Source: Ascarosepion bandense
Taxonomy: Eukaryota > Mollusca > Cephalopoda > Sepiida > Sepiidae
Reading direction: 5' to 3'
Assembly: GCA_037127315.1 (NCBI GenBank)
Contig: JBBBDQ010001185.1
Span: forward strand, 284,501 to 348,500
DNA length: 64,000 nucleotides
Shown: in pieces, positions 9,554 through 20,573 of the stretch
Layout: every line of letters begins with the position of its first letter
How positions within the stretch are numbered: position 1 is the stretch's first letter
Position numbers and translations under genes: made by a program
The notes under the pieces: generated by a model
Seen by the model: only the letters and a program-made list of their open reading frames with translations
Told to the model about the DNA's origin: nothing
Database searches by the model: none

Positions 9554-11828
9554 TGAGTGAGTGAGGTTACAAATATAGAACTCTTGATAGTGTATGCGTG
9601 TACATATTTTTCATACGTTTACGTTTTTCACCTTCAAGTGCGTCTGTGTGTCAGTGTGTGTGTGTGTGCGTGCGTATATTCGTGTATGTTTGACAAGATC
9701 ATAATATCAAAACGCTCAGTGTCTAATTGATTTACTTTTTGGGGCTTTTGTGTAAGTATATGCACTTTTCAATTTTTATGGTATCTACTTTGCATATGTA
9801 TCGAGATCTAATTAAAAAAAGGCATAAATATTTTGCCTCTGCTTCTCTCTCTTTATTTCTTCTTGTTCATGCGTGTGTATGTATGTATGTATGTTTGTGA
9901 ATAAAATACCTGTTTTGTGTAAAGATTAGGTGTTTGCTGTTTGTATCTATAATTTTTTATCACTTCATAATGTCACAACTATATTTGGATATGACAGTGT
10001 ATAGCATCTAAACAAATTAATGTTTTTTTTTTCATGCTTTTTTGTCTTTCTTTACGTCTCTATATGAACGGCATCCATTCGATTAAATTCTTCTTCTTCT
10101 TCTTCTTCTTCTTCTTCTTCTTCTTCTTCTTCTTCTTCTTCTTCTTCTCTTTCGTGCATCCGCTCTCATACCGGCGTATTTGTTCGTTTTTCCCATTCAT
10201 TTCGTCTCCATTTTCCCTTCCTTTTATATGTTTTATTTTGTCTTTCTGTTTTTTATCGTTTTTCCCTTTTTTTGGTTTTTCTGTCAACTTTCCTCCTGTC
10301 CTCTGAGGGGAGTGTCGTATCTTAACGTGTCACACCGTTGTTCCTATAACCTAAGTAAACCTGTGTAAATTAAACTTCAGTGTCCACACTGTGTACTCTA
10401 AAAGTCAGCCTTATAGCTCTTGATGAAGAAGTACAATTATTACTTAAACATTGCTTATGTCGTAGCATTATTTGTTCAAGAAAATGATAGTTAAGGCACA
10501 ATTGGTACTTAAAATTTCGTTATCGTTATCAATAATATCTCTGCTGATCTGATAAAAAGTTAAATTTTAGAAATTACATTTTTTTCCTATTCAGTCAATC
10601 GAAATTTTACCATTTCATCATACTTGTACGCTATATAATCTTACAAAATTATATCCCTTTTTTTGCCACTCTGTAATTTTAATTCACTTGTCATTTTTTA
10701 AATTTCAAATTTTCTTTATAGACAATCAGTTTTACGAAATAATAAATGTAAAATAGAAATAATTTATTTACTGAATTGTATTTACTATTTCTCAAAATTT
10801 ATTTCTATTTTAGCAAATTTACCATTTTAAAAATCTTTCTTGTAAAACAAATATTTTGTTGTTCTTAAAATAAATACACTTGAATATAACATTTTTTCTT
10901 TGTTAATCAAGTATTTGTAAGGAGACTTTTCGGTATTATTTTAATTTGGGCAAATGTATTAGGCATAAATTTTCCCAAACTTGCGACGGTAGTCCCTGCT
11001 ACACGAGCCAGATGGTGTGGGGAGCGGCAAATCATATCAGCATACAGATGTCTCGCCCATTAAAAATAATTGGCACCTTTTCATTATTAAGAAAAATGTT
11101 CACTTGTAAAATCATTACACAAGTAAATGTATTGCCGGTTTAACCGAGCTGTTTTTAATAATATATATATATAATTTAAACAGTCGATAACAAATAATAT
11201 ATTATTCCTTAAAGTAATTAAACAATTTTATAGCTAAAATATTTCAAGATTAACTAGTATATATTCTGTATGTGTTATTACACTTAATACTACTATGACA
11301 ATGAAAAACTTGACATTTTGTTGGAGTAATTGTCTAGTATTTGGGTTATTTGATGAGTCACATGTCCAGAGTTTGTGGGAAAGAGAAATATTCTATTATT
11401 ACAGCTGATTAAAAGTTTGTGAAACCGAGATCTCAATTAATTTTTTTAACATTATTTAAGAACTGTCTTCCGCTAACGCTTCTTATTTTCTGAATTTAGG
11501 AACAAATGAAAACACATCGGGCAAATAATTGGTATCGTCTGCAACATTGTAATTCTTACTCGGTAGCTTACCTTGTTTCTTTAAGCTTTCAAGCAGATAC
11601 TTAGCTTTTCGAGTGGCTCTACTCACAACGGAAGATTTGCAAGTACACGATACCCAAGTGGAAATTTAAGCTTCAGAGTTTTTATTTATGTTTAAAGTAT
11701 ATTTTTGAAGATTTGAATAATCCTAGATATTATTTTCTTGATATAGCAATTAACGAAATGTTTCTTTTAAAACAATGGTTAAAACTCTAAACCCATCCTA
11801 ATTTTTATACACCTTTTCACTTTTCCCT

Positions 11829-11880
<52 letters not shown>

Positions 11881-13165
11881 AGTCACTCTCTCGTGATATT
11901 GACCTGCTTCTACAACAGCCACCAATCATTGCACTCTTCCTCTTCCCACTCCTCTCTAGCACCGATCGATTAAACCACTCTTTCCATGATTCCTTATTCG
12001 TCCCCTTTTCAGCCTTCTTTACACGGAAGGGAGAGGATCGCGTGTGTCATCATCACTATCACTCTCATGAGAGACTTTATAATGATCATCATCATCATTG
12101 AGATCAACATGATAAATCTGTCATCATTATCATCATCAATATTATTTCTCTCTCGTTCTTCGTTGCCCATCTATATCCCGCTATAATATAATAATATATC
12201 CCGCTTTATTTATCACCTTTTATATCTTACCATCATAATTGCTATTACGACCTACTCAAACTTTTTTGCTCATTTCTCTTCCACACTATTTTCATATTGA
12301 TTATTCCTACTTCTTCTCAGGTTATCATAAACATTATCATATATATATATATATATATATCGCCATCATGATTATTATGATCACAATCCTCAAAATCTAA
12401 AACCGGTTCCTAATTTCGATTAGAGTTGCAATCTCTATTTCTCTGACTTTTCTTAATCGCTCCAACAACAATCATCATCATCATCATCATCATCATCGCA
12501 GTATGCAACCCCAACCTACCCTCACTACCCAATCACCATCATCAAATTTAAGATGGTCCCCAGTCCTAGCAGCAGGAGCAACCTAAACGAAGACCGCAGC
12601 AGCAGTTTTCACCGTCAACACTATCACAATTATTAACAGCATCATCATCGACATCATATTCTCAACCGGCAAATGATATGCCGGCTGCTCATCCTACTCT
12701 TCCTTCTCCTCTCTGATGTCTCTCCACCTTTCTATTATTACTAAACTTCTTTGTTCAACTCTCCTCTTCCCCTTACTCTTTTCGTCTCACAATACTACTG
12801 CTACTTCGATCTACCAACCAACATACTTATTACCTTTTACAACCCGAATATCAGCATGGAATGTCACCAGAAATTCTCCGTTAGCACTAGCAAATCACAT
12901 ATGCATATACATATGTGTGTGTGCATGTGTGTGTGTCTGTGTGTGTGTGTGCGCGCGCGCGCACGCGCGTCAGCGCGTTAGTGTGTGTGTGTGTATGTAT
13001 GAATACGTATTTTTATGGATTTTAATTTCTTATCGCTCTCATGAACATATCTGTAATGAATGCATTGTGTAAGTGTGGAAAATAATGAATTTTTTTTTTT
13101 ATTTTAATACACATTTATTTTTGTATATGGATGTGTAATTATTTGAGTTAGAGTCTATTATTATT
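9552..13165. other. no gene; several simple repeats
   Basis: No credible gene in about 3.6 kb. Contents: GT-rich 9640-9690; (CTT)n 10090-10146; (TTTC)n 11826-11880; (TA)n 12341-12360; (ATC)n 12470-12497; GT/GC-rich 12914-12995. The open frames at 10034-10306 and 12716-13072 are made by these repeats (Phe, Lys or Cys-Val runs). Confidence 0.75.
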
Positions 13166-16100
13166 ATGTCATTTTTCATCATATTTCGATTTCTGCTTTG
13201 GTCTCACTGCCAACCAAGTCTGCGGGGAGACCTAAGGCAGGTAGTGGCGTGTTGTTATGGCTCCATTTCATGTTTTTCTATCTTCCCTATCATCCCCAGC
13301 ATTACATAGATAAAGTTTTCCTTAGTGTGTGGGCTGTACTTAATAAGACAATTTTTTGTATATCTCTTAAGCTGGGGTTTCCAGGGATTCTTTCAATGTG
13401 TTGTTTTGTTCCATTTTTTATCATTCCAAGTGCACCTACTATCACTGGCACAACTCTTGTTTTCAATTTCCACATTTTTTCTATTTCAATTTCCAGGTCT
13501 TTATATTTTGACAGTTTTTCAAATTCCTTGATTGCTATGTTACAATCCGCTGGACAAGCCAAATCAATTAACAGACAAGTTTTCTCCTGGTTTTTTAACA
13601 ATAATGTCTGGCCTGTTTGCTTCAATTTTTCTGTCTGTGTAGATGGTGTAATCCCATAGAATGGTTACATCTTCTATTTCTGTAACCGGTGCTGGGTGAT
13701 GTTCATACCAGTGTTTGTTTACAGCTTTTCCATAATGTTTGCACATTGCCCAATGTAAATATTGCCCAACTCTATCGTGGCGATTTTTATATTCATTTGG
13801 GGCAAGCAGAGAACAGCCTGAGATTAGGTGGTCTATTGTTTATTGGTGTTTATCACAAAACCTGCATTTTGGATCCATATTATTATGCATAATATTTGCC
13901 TGAAAGTTTCTAGTGAAAAGACTTTGGTCTTGTGCTGCAAGAATAAAGCCTTCAGTTTCAGACTTTAATCCAGATGCACGTAACCATCGATGAGTATTAA
14001 CTTTGTCAACATTGGATTTATTGGCACGTTCTGGATATTGGCCATGCAGAGGTTTGTCTTGCCAGCGCTGTTTCATCTGTTCAAGAGCTTTATCTTTGGC
14101 TTTCATTTTCATATTTTTTGCCGCAATAGTTGGTTCTTGGCTTCTGTTTTGCTTTTCTACAGAATCTACTAACTGTAAATCTTGTCTGTATTTACTACCT
14201 TCTTTTATTATTGAAAATTTTTTCTTTCTTTCTTCATGTTGCCTTACTAATTGTATCATCCAATCCTTTGTTGTTTCTATGTATGTTAGTAAGCCAATAG
14301 TTGTTGTCTTGTATGACAATTCCAGCTGAATAAGACCTCTTCCACCTTCTTTACGGGGTATGTATAGACGGTCTACATCAGCCTTTGGATGATGCATCTT
14401 ATGCTTAGAAAGAAGCTTTCTTGTTTTAGCATCCATTCGCCTGATGTCGTTTAGAGTCCAGTTTAAGATGTTAAAGCTATATTGGACAACTGGGATTGCA
14501 AGGCTATTAATGGCCATAACTCTGTTCTGTGAATTTAATTCAGTTTTTAATATCATTCGTAGCCTTCTATAGTACTCTTTACGCACTATTTCTTTCATTT
14601 TTTTATGGTGAATGTTTTCGCTCTCATTTACACCTAGGTATTTATAAGCTTCTTCTGGTTTCAATTCTGTTATTGTTACAGCAGGGTCTAAGCTAATTGA
14701 GGATGTTTCTTGTATTGATCCACGTAAAACTGTAGCTTTAGCACATTTATTCAAATTGAATTTCTTCGCTGAAGCATTTTACAGTTTGCAGAAGACCTTC
14801 CAGCTCATTATCATTCTTAGCATATAACTTTAAGTCATCCATGTAAAATAGATGGCTTATTTTCTTTTGGCCTATTTTATAACCACATTCTGTCTTATTA
14901 AGTTGACTGGTTAGTGCTATTAATGATATGCAGAATAGTAAGGGAGATAAAGAATCACCTTGAAATATACCTCTTTTGATGTTTATTTCATCAGACTTAT
15001 AGGTTTCATTTATATGATTGAGGTAAAGGGTTGTTTTCCATATAGACATGCACTGTTTGATGAAATTGATGATGACGGGCGATATCTTGTATATATTTAA
15101 AGTCTTTAAAATCCAGGAATGTGGCACACTATCGAATGCCTTTCGATAATCTATCCAGGCAGTACTAAGATTTTTCTTTGTACTGTAGCAGTTTTTCAGG
15201 ATCATTTTGTTAATTAGCAATTGGTCTTTACAACCATAACAGCCACGTTTGCACCCTTTTTGTTCAAGCGGTATCATGTCATTTCTTTCTAAGAATAAAT
15301 ATGTCTGTTTTGTTAAAATAGATGTTAATAGTTTATATGTTGTCGGAAGACATGTAATTGGTCTGTAGATTTTCGGGTTGTTTGTGTCACCATTCTTGGG
15401 TAGAAGAAATGTAATTCCTTTGGTCATCCATGCAGGAATTTTAGTGGGATCGTCAACCATTTCTTGAAGTTCTTTGGCTAGTTTTTTATGTGCTGCATTT
15501 AAATAATATAGCCAAAAGTTAGGAATTTTATCTATACCTGGGAATTTCCAATTGTGTGCTTTTTTTAGTGCAAAGTTAACATCATCTTCTGTAATTCCAG
15601 ACCATGTCTGTTCTGGTTTATTTTTCATTCGTTCTATCTCTTGCGCAATCCAATGTACTTCCTTGCTATGTTCTTTAGGGCAAGCCCATATCTTTTCCCA
15701 GAACTGTGTGACTTCTTCCATTCTGGGGGGTACTGTCACTTCAATTCTTTTTTTACCTATTTCCCTGTAAAATCTCTTTGTATCAGTCTGAAAAATCTTG
15801 TTTTGTCTGTAAAATCTTGCCCTTTTTTTCATAGCGTCTTATTCTTTGAGCCTTCAGTTGGATTTTTTGCTTTATTTTTTCTTTATTTGATAAGACCTCA
15901 TTTTCATTCCTAATGTTATATTTTCTTTCGGCTCTTCTGCTTTTCCTAGTTCTTACATTTATTCCTCTACTCAGTTCATCCAGTACTGATAGTTCACTTC
16001 TAAGTTGTTCGATTTCTTTTTCTATTTTTCTTTTCCAAGGTGGATCTTCACGTGTGCGAGACTGCCTTGTTTTTATTTTGATATTCAATTTTTTTTGTTG

Positions 16101-16203
16101 CTGCTGTTGCTGATGCATATATTATTTCGTTGAGATTTGTATGAGTGTCTTCATCCAGTATTAATTTCAGTGCTGCATTGTAGAGTTTAATAGTTCGGAG
16201 GTT
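13166..16203 (-). mobile_element. Dong/R4-like LINE, copy A (5'-truncated)
   Basis: A non-LTR retrotransposon on the minus strand. Its 3' end at 13166 is the family's standard '...AAAAATGACATAA' followed by TAA repeats (plus-strand ATT at 13155-13166). Its 5' end at 16203 is cut inside the N-terminal coding region and abuts (ATT)n at 16204-16257. Compared with copy D it lacks the first 1 kb or so. The element therefore sits inside a TAA/ATT tract. It is the best preserved reverse transcriptase of the family here, but has an 11-bp deletion near 14762, a stop at 13840 and a frame break near 13590. Confidence 0.85.
13302..16118 (-). pseudogene. Dong/R4-type reverse transcriptase and REL endonuclease, broken
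   Basis: Reverse transcriptase of an R2/R4-group LINE, which nicks target DNA and copies its RNA at the nick. Order on the minus strand: basic N-terminal part (16118-15783); RT (15832-14747) with 'WIDYRKAFDSVPHSWI', 'GIFQGDSLSPLLF' and the catalytic 'FYMDDLKLY'; thumb and linker (14754-13840); a C-X2-C-X8-H-X4-C finger beginning 'CRFCDKH' at the end of that frame; then a restriction-enzyme-like endonuclease ('RPDIIVKK', 'LLIDLACP', 'KYKDLEIE') in pieces at 13746-13302. The PD...D...K pattern and no APE domain argue for the Dong/R4 lineage. The 11-bp deletion at about 14762 shifts the frame, a stop follows 'CDKHQ', and another frame break lies near 13590. It cannot make the full protein. Confidence 0.85.
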
Positions 16204-16210
16204 ATTATTA

Positions 16211-16257
<47 letters not shown>
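16204..16257. repeat. (ATT)n tract, target site of Dong copy A
   Basis: About 17 ATT units (TAA on the other strand) directly at the 5' end of copy A, with the remaining units at the 3' end (13155-13166). The tract is the presumed insertion target. Confidence 0.95.
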
Positions 16258-17407
16258 ATATCTTCTCTTCCCCGTTGGGCTAATAATCTCTTCTATAAAT
16301 TTAGAAATAAAAAAAAGTAACTTCCGACAAAATGTGTACTTCTTTTCTGGGCATAAATTGAGTCAAATCTGTTCAAAAGTTCTGCATATCCGAGCTCTCT
16401 CGGATATTCTTTTAGTCATTATCAAAGATGATTTTTATTTTTTATTTTTAATTAGATGTGATTTTTATGCCTGCATCTAAATTTATAAGGATGTTTTACT
16501 TTCCAAACACAATACGTTGTCGCCATGTTCGTAGTTAATATTACTGAACGTTGGCTTTTCTTTTTTATTATTTAGGCTTCCATTATATTTCATCATTTTT
16601 ACGTGTTGATGTGGCTATTATACTTGTAGTTTTTACTAGTATGTATCGGATGGAATCTAGTAGGGTATTGTGTGTGTTTAATTAGTTGAGTCCTAATGGA
16701 GTTATGATCAAGTAGATGTAATGTAAGTCGTCTAGATAAGCATGTATTAGTGTGTCCAACTTATGAGTTTGATTTAATCAGTTTCTTAAGGGGCATTCGA
16801 ACACGTAAATAAGAATGGTTCTTTGTAGTTTAAATTTTGAGAATGTGTTGTTATTTTTATGACAAGTTTAGTTGTTTTTAATTTCCTGTAATAGAATCAA
16901 TTTAATTTTCTTATTTAGGTCGATTGGAATTTTGTATTTCTTTATGATATTTCTAAGAGAAAATTCGTCTTTCTTATAGTTGGCATGCGTTTGGCTTCTT
17001 TAGAAGATGTTAATGTTATTGTTTTTATCTGTATGTGCCTTATTATTAATTACTTTAGAAATTGTCTAATTTGGTGGTCGATGAGATATTTAGAAGAAAA
17101 CATTGTTAATTAGTGTCTGTAAATTAGTTCTTTAAGGAAAAGTGGACGAAAGGATTCATTCTAATGTGCTCTCTTTAGGAATTTTTATAACAACTATTTT
17201 ATATCTAAGTTGACATTCACTCTTAAAGTTAAGGTGGCAAGAGTTTTGGCCAATGGGTTTTTGTATAATGAAATGGTGACGATGTTACTACTGAATTCTA
17301 CGAGAACGTCTGAGAATGGGAGTTTATTTTCATTACTAAGTTCATAGGTAAAGTTTTTTCGAATGTGGTTTTGAGATTATCAATTTCCTGTTTATTTTTG
17401 CTAAAAT

Positions 17408-17720
17408 AAAAGTGTCGTCTACATAGCGGACACATATTTTGGGTTTAGTGACTTTTTTCAAATATCGTGTTTTCCACGTAGGGCATGTAGCAGTTGTGGT
17501 AGCACGGGGTGAGAGGATTGCTTATACTATGTCATTAGTTTGGATGTAGACATTGACATTATGGTTGTAGAAAGGAACTTTGGCTGTGAGGGCACGCAAT
17601 AATTGTTTGAGGATATTTAGTTTGATGAGTGAAAATGGAATGTAATTATGTTTATAAACAAAGAGCGAGAAGCGAGAAGAGCGAGAAGCAGAATCAGGCC
17701 AGAGATAGGGCAGGAACAAT
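17408..17720 (-). pseudogene. Penelope-like reverse transcriptase, palm fragment
   Basis: Carries the YVDD catalytic pair of the RT in 'VRYVDDTFILAKINRK' and the preceding segment 'LLRALTAKVPFYNHNVNVYI'. A TAA stop at about 17522-17524 falls where a 'MGSPLSPV'-like motif would be expected, of which 'ILSPRATTT' is a frameshifted trace. In life this RT copies the element RNA at a nicked target. Both the stop and the LINE insertion at 17668 inactivate it. Confidence 0.65.
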
Positions 17721-18925
17721 GCGGGTTCGTCAAGGACACTGAAACAAGGAACGCCATATTCATGATTAGGATGCTCTTTGAAAGGGCATTACAAATGAAG
17801 AAAGACTTGTACCTATGCTTCATTGATTACGCGAAAGCATTCGACAAAATACGACACAAAGAATTGATGGAAATGCTAGGCAACCTCGACATTTTCGGCA
17901 AAGACATAAGAATAATCAAGAATCTCTACTGGCAGCAAACGGCCTGCATACGGACAGGTAACAACCTCAGTAGATACACAAAGATAGAAAAAGGCGTAAG
18001 ACAAGGATGTGTCTTTTCACCGGATTTGTTCAACCTATACAGCGAGAATATTTTGAGGACCTTAGACGACACACCAGGATTTGTTATTGGAGGCCACAAC
18101 CTGAACAACATAAGATATGCGGACGATACAGTGCTGATTGCGGACACGGAAAGGAAACTGTAAGATCTTATACAGAAAGTAGCAGTGGAGAGTGACAAGA
18201 GGGGACTACAAATAAACTTTAAGAAAACTGAGTGCATGGTCATCAGCAAAAGATACAACCCAAAATGCCAAATACAGGTGTGGGATAACAGAATCAAACA
18301 AGTCCAAGAATTTAAGTACCTAGGAAGTGTTCTAACAGGGGATGGAAAGTGCGACACGGAGATCCGAAGGCAAATTGGCATGGCAAAGGACGCGTTCCAG
18401 AAGATGAGCAAAATACTAACACACAGGAAAATCTCAATAGAAACGAAGAAAAGAGTGCTAGACTGCTACGTGATGTCAGTTCTTCAATACGGCTGTGAAT
18501 GCTGAACAATATCATCGAAAATGAGGACAAAACTGGAAGCGGCCGAAATGTGGTTCTACAGAAGGATGCTACGGATATCGTGGACTGAGCATACAAGCAA
18601 CGACGAAGTGTTAGAAAGAATGGCAACAAAAAGGAAATTGATGCTGAGCATCAGGAAGAGACAACTGAAGTTCCTGGGACATGCAATGAGGAAGGAGAGC
18701 CTGGAGAACCTGATACTGACTGGACAGATAGAAGGAAGGAGAGACAGAGGAAGGCAGCGGATAACATATTTGCAGGGTCTGATCAGGTGGATGACGGAAC
18801 GGGGGTTGTCAGGAGCAACAGGAGCAAACATACTAAGAGCCACAAGGGATAGGGAGACGTGGAGAACCATGATCGCCTACGTCCTGAAGGGACAGGGCAC
18901 ATAGAAGAAGAAGAAGAAGAAGAAG
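17668..18925 (+). mobile_element. RTE-like LINE, copy 1 (5'-truncated)
   Basis: Non-LTR element lying inside the Penelope-like relic. The 5' end is cut within the RT domain; the 3' end follows the last codon and 'GGGACAGGGCACATAG' with a (GAA)n tail (18903-18925). The same 3' end and tail type recur at 28700-28764 and, decayed, at 22800, 32200 and 35990. The tail is a short trinucleotide repeat rather than poly(A), which fits RTE/BovB-type elements. This is the least decayed RTE-like copy in the window. Confidence 0.8.
17672..18904 (+). pseudogene. RTE-like reverse transcriptase, C-terminal two thirds
   Basis: One continuous frame with only two stops (TAA at 18161, where sister copies read 'KLQDL'; TGA at 18503, replacing Trp in 'CWTIS'). 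Order: '[15 protein letters not shown]', '[13 protein letters not shown]' (RT motif A), '[17 protein letters not shown]' (motif B), '[12 protein letters not shown]' (catalytic YADD), 'KKTECMVISK', 'FKYLGS', then 'MWFYRRMLRI' and 'KFLGHAMRKESLENLILTGQ', and the end 'LKGQGT'. It lacks the APE endonuclease and the RT fingers through 5' truncation. The C-terminal 'FYRRMLRI...LGHVMR' block is typical of RTE-type elements. Confidence 0.85.
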
Positions 18926-19115
18926 CATTATGTCGATAATTTGATCGACGGAGACGTTTGCAAATAAATTTTCAACGTCGAATGACACGAAAATACCGTG
19001 GGAATGTTGTATAGTTTTTAGAAATTGAAGGAATTCGTGGGGTGATGTGTTACTGCAATTGGTACGTAGGTAATGGATAATGATATCGTAAGAAAATTTG
19101 AATACTTCATAGATA

Positions 19116-19258
19116 GGAGTTGGGATCTAGGAAAAATGAGTTGTAGTAGGTATCCGGTTTTAAATATTTTTATATTTCTGTATAATACCTATACAGAAAT
19201 ATAAAAATATTTAAAACCGGATACCTACAACAACTCCTTTTTCCTAGATCCCAACTCC
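19116..19258. repeat. near-perfect 69-bp-arm palindrome
   Basis: Arms 19116-19184 and 19190-19258 are reverse complements with two mismatches around a 5-bp spacer. The arms are Penelope-like coding sequence ('KPDTY...SFFLDPNS'), so the palindrome is the junction of two copies in opposite orientation. Confidence 0.95.
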
Positions 19259-19401
19259 TTGGTTGATAGTCCCCGTTGATTTTCTAGATTCTTTTAAGAT
19301 CCCAAAAATCAGCGGAAACATAAAATTACAAAACTCAAGAAAATTAACTACGAGCATGGCCACAACGTGCTCACGTGTTCGGATAACAAAACATTCATAT
19401 A

Positions 19402-19405
<4 letters not shown>
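19190..19405 (+). mobile_element. Penelope-like fragment, inverted relative to 16300-19184
   Basis: After the palindrome arm, the plus strand carries sequence matching a much later part of the minus-strand element: 'ATTAACTACGAGCATGGCC' here against 'ATTAACTACGAACATGGCG' on the minus strand near 16540-16520. Part of the RT gene is thus joined to the C-terminal region with the middle missing. Inverted, partly deleted copies are common for Penelope-like elements. It is non-coding now. Confidence 0.65.

Positions 19406-19407
<2 letters not shown>

Positions 19408-19485
<78 letters not shown>
19408..19485. repeat. compound (CA)n(TA)n microsatellite
   Basis: (CA)n 19408-19441 then (TA)n 19442-19485, directly after the inverted Penelope-like fragment. 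Confidence 0.95.
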
Positions 19486-19488
<3 letters not shown>

Positions 19489-19634
19489 ATTATGTTAAAT
19501 CGGTAAACGGAGAGGATCAGCCAAATAGATATTTTTAATATGAATTATTAAAGAGATAGATCCATACATAGAGCTCATTGGGTACTAACCAGAGCAATAT
19601 GATATACATAAATGAAAGACTCAATGCATCATCT

Positions 19635-19759
19635 AAGGTGGTTATAAATTATAATTTATTTCGACGGGTAAGTTTTTGGTATCCATCTCATTAGACCGCA
19701 ATTTACAAAGATTATCAAAAACTTACTCATCGAAATAAATTATAGTTTATAACCGTCTT
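19635..19759. repeat. inverted repeat, 44-bp arms
   Basis: 19635-19678 and 19716-19759 are reverse complements with about five mismatches around a 37-bp loop. This could be a small foldback/MITE or a relic of another element. No coding content. Confidence 0.8.
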
Positions 19760-19789
19760 CTCAATGTATTTATTCATCATTTAGTGAAG

Positions 19790-20040
19790 CGATTCTGAAA
19801 GAATCAGAAGTCTTACCTAGGTTCGTTACTGGCGTCCAAAATCTTAACGACAGATGAAAGATAGCAGGCAGAGAAAAAAAAGAACTACAGGAATTTCTAC
19901 ATAAAGTAGTGAAAGAAAGCGAGAAGATGTGTAAATTGCAAGACTACAGAATGAGTGGTTGTTAGTAAAAGTAGACCAACATACAAAATTCAAATTGGAG
20001 ATGCCAAAATAACGCAAGTACAACAATTTAAATACAGGGT
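19790..20040 (+). mobile_element. RTE-like LINE fragment
   Basis: Decayed match to the YADD-downstream segment of the RTE-like RT ('FVTGVQNLND', 'SERK', 'FKLEMPK', 'QQFKY'-like across frames). It ends exactly where the mariner fragment starts. Confidence 0.55.
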
Positions 20041-20573
20041 TTTCCGGTTAAATTTGACAGTTTTTTTTTTTCAAAGGAAAACAACAAAATGAGCTAAAGC
20101 TAAAAATCAAATTATTTAAAAAATAGAAAGTGGCATACAGGTTATGATGATCAAAAGACAATTTACTCAAATAAGTGCCTAAAACGCCACCTTAATATTG
20201 TCGATCAGTTGGGCCTTGATGTTAAAGGCATTACGGTTGGTGTCATTCGAAACGGTGCTTCACACATAATAATTCATGGTATGACAATTAAGGAGTTTAG
20301 GGTGCTAGTAAAGTCGTAAAAAATATTTAACAACCACTTTTGACTCTTCCTGTAGGTGTGGCAGGGAATTGAAACTTGCTGCGACACATCTGATCTTTCA
20401 GCAGCCACCCTCTCCAGGTAAAATTTGAGCTCGGTATTCAGCAACTTTACATAACCATCCGAATTGAACCTGAGACCATGTGTGCTGTGGCATGATATCA
20501 TCCCCACTGGAGACACACCCAAAAACCATCACAGTTTGAAGAAATTTGTTCTTCGTGGCACAAGGAACATCAT
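20041..20573 (-). mobile_element. mariner-type transposon, 3' half (second family)
   Basis: On the minus strand, 20522-20274 encodes a piece of a DDE transposase: 'GLRFNSDGYVKLLN', 'ERVAAERSDVSQQ' (the QQD catalytic motif decayed to QQV) and 'PCHTYRKSQKWLL'. Shifted frames then carry 'NYYV' and 'QLIDNIKVAF'. The element end is near 20041 (ACAGGGTTTTCCGGTTAAAT), a terminal sequence different from the 5.9/8.6/40-kb family. The 5' half is missing, with RTE-like sequence on both sides. Dead. Confidence 0.75.

Larger units (their letters stand above)
16300..19184 (-). mobile_element. Penelope-like retroelement, split by an RTE-like LINE
   Basis: Minus-strand relic. Upstream part (19150-18926): 'HGIFVSFDVENLFANVSVDQ', resembling the FDVxSLFTNVP motif of Penelope-like reverse transcriptases. 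It stops abruptly at 18926, where the RTE-like LINE lies, and resumes below 17668 with 'LLRALTAKVPFYNHN' and the catalytic 'KICVRYVDDTFIL' (about 17445-17407), then 'YELSNENKLPFSDVLVEF' (17349-17297). Further on, at about 16790-16690, a badly decayed stretch resembles the GIY-YIG-linked C-terminus ('CSNAPL', 'LSRRLT'-like in shifted frames). A conserved tail with a perfect 9-bp hairpin (16386-16407) follows. Many stops; dead. RT and element class are fairly sure, the endonuclease is tentative. Confidence 0.7.

Noticed and set aside
10034..10306. Frames rich in Phe or Lys
   Set aside because: Produced by the (CTT)n tract; no domain or splice context.
12716..13072. A 118-codon frame with a hydrophobic start
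   Set aside because: The second half is the GT/GC repeat; the first half lacks homology or splice signals that I can recognise.
13990..14329. Plus-strand open frames across Dong copy A (and the same on the minus strand in copies B, C, D)
   Set aside because: They are antisense shadows, repeated in every copy because the sense code is conserved.
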